DNA of 64,000 nucleotides. Origin: CAVWGP01 sp963754645 (lineage in GTDB: Bacteria > Pseudomonadota > Alphaproteobacteria > Bin65). This document shows positions 61,488 through 64,000 of the stretch, one piece after another (the first letter of the stretch is position 1; each line of letters opens with the position of its first letter). The stretch is taken from positions 930,001 through 994,000 of the forward strand of contig CAVWGP010000011.1 of NCBI GenBank assembly GCA_963754645.1. The letters are read 5' to 3'. The translations under genes and the position numbers were made by a program. Below the pieces are notes generated by a model, which did no database searches, was not told where the DNA came from, and was given only the letters and a program-made list of their open reading frames with translations.

Positions 61488-61495
61488 GAGGCGCC

Positions 61496-63559
61496 ATGAA
61501 ACTCAGCCGTGCCAAGATCAAGAATTTTCGCCTCTTGCGCGATGTCGAGCTTGTCCTTGAAGATGCGACAACCGTTATTGTCGGACGCAACAATAGTGGC
61601 AAAACATCTCTTTCCGAAGTCATTCGCCGTTTTGCAACCGACAAAAATGCCAGCTTTCAAATTCAGGATTTCTCGATCGATTGCTATGACGGCTTTTGCA
61701 GCGCCTTTACCGCAAATTTGGAGGGCAAGGAGGAACCGCAAATTCGAGAGCTGCTGCCTTATATCGAGCTCAGAATGTATTTCCGCTACGATCCCAACCA
61801 GCCACAACTAGGGCCATTAGCAGAGTTTGTCGTCGATATAGATATGGAGTGCGATGAGGCACTCGTAGTCATGCGGTTCGAGGCAGGCGACGGTGCAATT
61901 GACCTATTATTCGATGGTCTTTCACCAGAAGAACTCAAGGACGATGCGCGCGGGCTGTTTTTCCGAGAGATGGCCGAACGCGTTCCAAGGCTATACACCG
62001 TCAAGGTCTGGGCCGAGGATCCAAATGATCCTACGAACCGCAAAGACAGCACGCAGCAGGCGGTCAGAGCTTTGGTGAAGATCGGATTCATTAATGCCCA
62101 GCGCGGCCTCGATGATGTCACCACAAGAGAGAGCGACGTTCTGGCCAAGTTACTTGATGGTCTCTTCAAGACGGCATCGCTCGAAACAGCGGATGAAAAG
62201 GAACGTGAGATTGCGAAGCAGCTCAAGGAGGCGGTACGTACAATTCAGGAAAGCATTGATAGTGACTTCCAAAGCCAGCTGAAACGACTATTGCCAAAAT
62301 TGCAAACGCTCGGGTATCCCGGCCTCGGTGGTTCTGAACTAACAACCGAGACCACGCTTGATGTCCAGAGACTGCTGACCAATCATACGAAGGTACGCTA
62401 TGAAGGCCACAGCGGCATCCTGCTGCCCGAGTCATATAACGGTCTCGGCATGCGCAACCTTATCCTTATTCTTCTCCAGGTCATCAGCTTCTACCGCGAG
62501 TTTCGTGCGAAAGACCAAGCGCCCGGCGTGCATCTTGTGTTTATCGAAGAGCCCGAGGCCCATCTTCATCCGCAGATGCAGGAAGTGTTCATCCGACAAT
62601 TGGGCAAGATAGTTGAAAAGCTCAACAAGGAGCATGAGAAAGATCCGAAATGGCCTGTGCAGTTTCTGGTTTCCACACACTCCTCACATATAGCCAACGA
62701 GGCGCGTTTTGAAGCCATTCGGTATTTTCTTCCATCCCTGGGCGACGAAAAGAAAGGGGTTTGGAAAACGAAGATCAAGGATTTGCGTCAAGGGCTTTCC
62801 GCAACCCCCAAGATTGATAGGGATTTTCTTCAACAGTATCTGACGCTGACACGGTGCGACCTATTTTTCGCCGACAAGGCTGTCCTGGTCGAAGGTACAA
62901 GTGAGCGGTTGATGTTGCCCGTCATGATGGAGAAGCGCGATACGGCGAACGCTGACTCCATAGGGCTAAGAAGCCAATACATCACAATCATGGAGGTTGG
63001 GGGAGCATACGCACACAAGTTTTTCGATCTGCTGCGCTTCCTAGAGCTGCGGAGCCTGGTCATTACCGATTTAGATCCTGTCGAGGTGCCAGGCGGAAAG
63101 AAATGCCTGGTTTACGAAGCGAAGGCGACGAGCAATGCCTGCATCAATTCATGGTTTGGCGGGGGGCCGTGCGTCCCGAATGAACTCATCGACAAACCTG
63201 AGGCCGAGCGTATCAAGGATAGCATTCGGCTTGCCCATCAATGCCGCGAGACGACGGGCGGACCATGCGGACGCACATTCGAGGATGCATTCCTGATTGC
63301 CAACGCTGCTAAATTCGCAGTCACAGGGGGCACCGCCGCCGCGCTGGCTGAAGATGCCCGCAAGAAGGCCGAGGCCTTGAAGAAATCCGAGTTTGCCTTG
63401 AAACACGCCATCGACGATGTCGTTTGGATTACACCAGCCTACATCACAGACGGGCTAAATTGGCTGGCTTTAGGACCGAATCCCCAAGCCGTGCGCGTCG
63501 CGCCGGAGGTTCCCGGCGCCAAACTGGAGAAGGTGGTGGAGGTTGCGGGAAATGGCTGA
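61496..63559 (+). CDS. gajA: OLD-family ATPase/TOPRIM nuclease, GajA-like (Gabija defence)
   Basis: A 687-residue protein starting MKLSRAKIKNFRLLRDVELV. The N-terminal ABC-type ATPase has Walker A GRNNSGKT (30-37), an ESYNGLGMRNL signature-like segment (312-322), Walker B HLVFIEEPEAHLHP (346-359) and STHSSHIA (393-400). The C-terminal TOPRIM domain shows LVEGTSE (Glu466) and VITDLDPVE (Asp525, Asp527), the nuclease residues. A UvrD-like helicase gene overlaps its end, the GajA-GajB order of Gabija and of class 2 OLD systems. It is longer than the classical GajA of about 580 residues. Codons are visibly more AT-rich than elsewhere, indicating transfer. Confidence 0.85.
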   Translation: MKLSRAKIKNFRLLRDVELVLEDATTVIVGRNNSGKTSLSEVIRRFATDKNASFQIQDFSIDCYDGFCSAFTANLEGKEEPQIRELLPYIELRMYFRYDPNQPQLGPLAEFVVDIDMECDEALVVMRFEAGDGAIDLLFDGLSPEELKDDARGLFFREMAERVPRLYTVKVWAEDPNDPTNRKDSTQQAVRALVKIGFINAQRGLDDVTTRESDVLAKLLDGLFKTASLETADEKEREIAKQLKEAVRTIQESIDSDFQSQLKRLLPKLQTLGYPGLGGSELTTETTLDVQRLLTNHTKVRYEGHSGILLPESYNGLGMRNLILILLQVISFYREFRAKDQAPGVHLVFIEEPEAHLHPQMQEVFIRQLGKIVEKLNKEHEKDPKWPVQFLVSTHSSHIANEARFEAIRYFLPSLGDEKKGVWKTKIKDLRQGLSATPKIDRDFLQQYLTLTRCDLFFADKAVLVEGTSERLMLPVMMEKRDTANADSIGLRSQYITIMEVGGAYAHKFFDLLRFLELRSLVITDLDPVEVPGGKKCLVYEAKATSNACINSWFGGGPCVPNELIDKPEAERIKDSIRLAHQCRETTGGPCGRTFEDAFLIANAAKFAVTGGTAAALAEDARKKAEALKKSEFALKHAIDDVVWITPAYITDGLNWLALGPNPQAVRVAPEVPGAKLEKVVEVAGNG

Positions 63560-64000
63560 AGCTGCCGCACTTTCACCGGCCCAAATGGCAAGCGAACGAG
63601 CCCTGGCAAAGGTGCGTCATGCCATAGAGCGCGGTAGGAACTTCAAGATTGAAGCCGGCGCGGGCGCCGGGAAAACATACTCCTTGGTCAAGGCTCTCCA
63701 GTTTTTGATTGAGCGCGATGGAAATCGGCTGCGACGCCTCAACCAGCGGATCGCGTGTATCACCTTCACCAATGTGGCGAAGAAAGAGATTGAGGCGCGG
63801 ACTGACCGCACCCCTTTGATACATTGCGATACGATCCACGCTTTTTGCTGGTCCATTATTTCAGGTTTCCAGTCACAGTTGCGCGCGTTGGTACCCACGC
63901 TCGATGGATGGGCGGGCGATCCCTGGGCCGAGCGACTTGCCGAGGCCGGAGGCGCCGGTAAACGGACTATCGAATATGCCCTTGGCGTCCGCGGAATTAC
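63552..64000 (+). CDS. gajB: UvrD/Rep-like superfamily 1 helicase, GajB-like, 3' end missing
   Basis: The first 149 residues of a helicase that overlaps gajA by eight bases and runs off the right edge. It begins MAEAAALSPAQMASERALAK. Motif I is EAGAGAGKTYSLVKAL and motif Ia ACITFTNVAKKEI, followed by HCDTIHAFCW, a segment typical of UvrD-like proteins next to OLD nucleases. In Gabija, GajB senses or processes DNA ends together with GajA. Only the N-terminal ATP-binding part is visible, so full-length features cannot be verified. Confidence 0.82.
   Translation, partial: MAEAAALSPAQMASERALAKVRHAIERGRNFKIEAGAGAGKTYSLVKALQFLIERDGNRLRRLNQRIACITFTNVAKKEIEARTDRTPLIHCDTIHAFCWSIISGFQSQLRALVPTLDGWAGDPWAERLAEAGGAGKRTIEYALGVRGI

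Noticed and set aside
61031..61495. Retron or other structured RNA component for the defence genes
   Set aside because: No reverse transcriptase gene is present and the operon has a Gabija gene order, which needs no RNA component.

Overview
The window looks like chromosome of a high-GC, free-living Alphaproteobacterium with a large transporter repertoire (Rhodospirillales or Hyphomicrobiales-like). That placement is inferred from GC-rich third positions, tightly overlapping ATGA/TGATG gene junctions, repeated Liv/Dpp/Pot/Tau ABC cassettes and the mix of catabolic enzymes; no rRNA or tRNA gene is present to test it.

Layout. 1-5829 (minus): an amidohydrolase, then a family-5 solute-binding protein and a peptide-type ABC transporter that runs off the left edge. 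5988-6649: a HigBA toxin-antitoxin pair with a palindromic promoter. 6768-11410: a complete livGFHMK transporter. 11665-16708 (minus): HyuA/HyuB hydantoinase (oxoprolinase-type) genes coupled to an alpha/beta hydrolase, plus a GntR helix-turn-helix fragment. 16758-22206: a zinc-independent oxidoreductase, a class III aminotransferase, the large subunit of a B12-dependent acyl-CoA mutase with the residues of 2-hydroxyisobutyryl-CoA mutase, and an M20 amidohydrolase. 22229-23799: a Tau-type ATPase followed by a TumE/TumA-like toxin-antitoxin cassette enclosed by a 41-bp direct repeat of the ATPase 3' end. 23936-32209: a three-subunit molybdenum hydroxylase and a second Liv transporter, all in one direction. 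32222-41593: an M24 and two M20 peptidase-fold proteins around a second peptide transporter whose ATPases are fused (DppD-DppF). 41794-53700: one 12-kb co-directional run with a PotDABC-type transporter, four tandem aspartoacylase/succinylglutamate-desuccinylase paralogs, a Tau-type binding protein with two permeases but no ATPase, an FAH-family hydrolase and a VOC protein. 53697-59904 (minus): a third Liv transporter with LivM-LivG-LivF fused in one 839-residue protein, a 3-hydroxyacyl-CoA-type dehydrogenase and a carboxymuconolactone-decarboxylase-like protein; a divergent SDR follows. 60772-61495 is gene-free and rich in palindromic repeats. 61496 to the right edge: the start of a Gabija-type defence module (OLD-family nuclease GajA, then the N-terminus of a UvrD-like helicase) with visibly AT-richer codons.

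Together the region reads as a scavenging locus: several ABC importers sit beside enzymes that cut amide, ester or C-N bonds (amidohydrolase, hydantoinase, M20 and M24 proteins, aspartoacylases, FAH) or oxidise N-heterocycles (molybdenum hydroxylase). Actual substrates cannot be read from sequence.

One technical feature colours the annotation. Nine genes are frame-disrupted, and all twelve disruptions that I could place behave as +1 insertions, never deletions. This fits insertion errors of a poorly polished long-read assembly better than gene decay, so those genes are probably intact in the organism.
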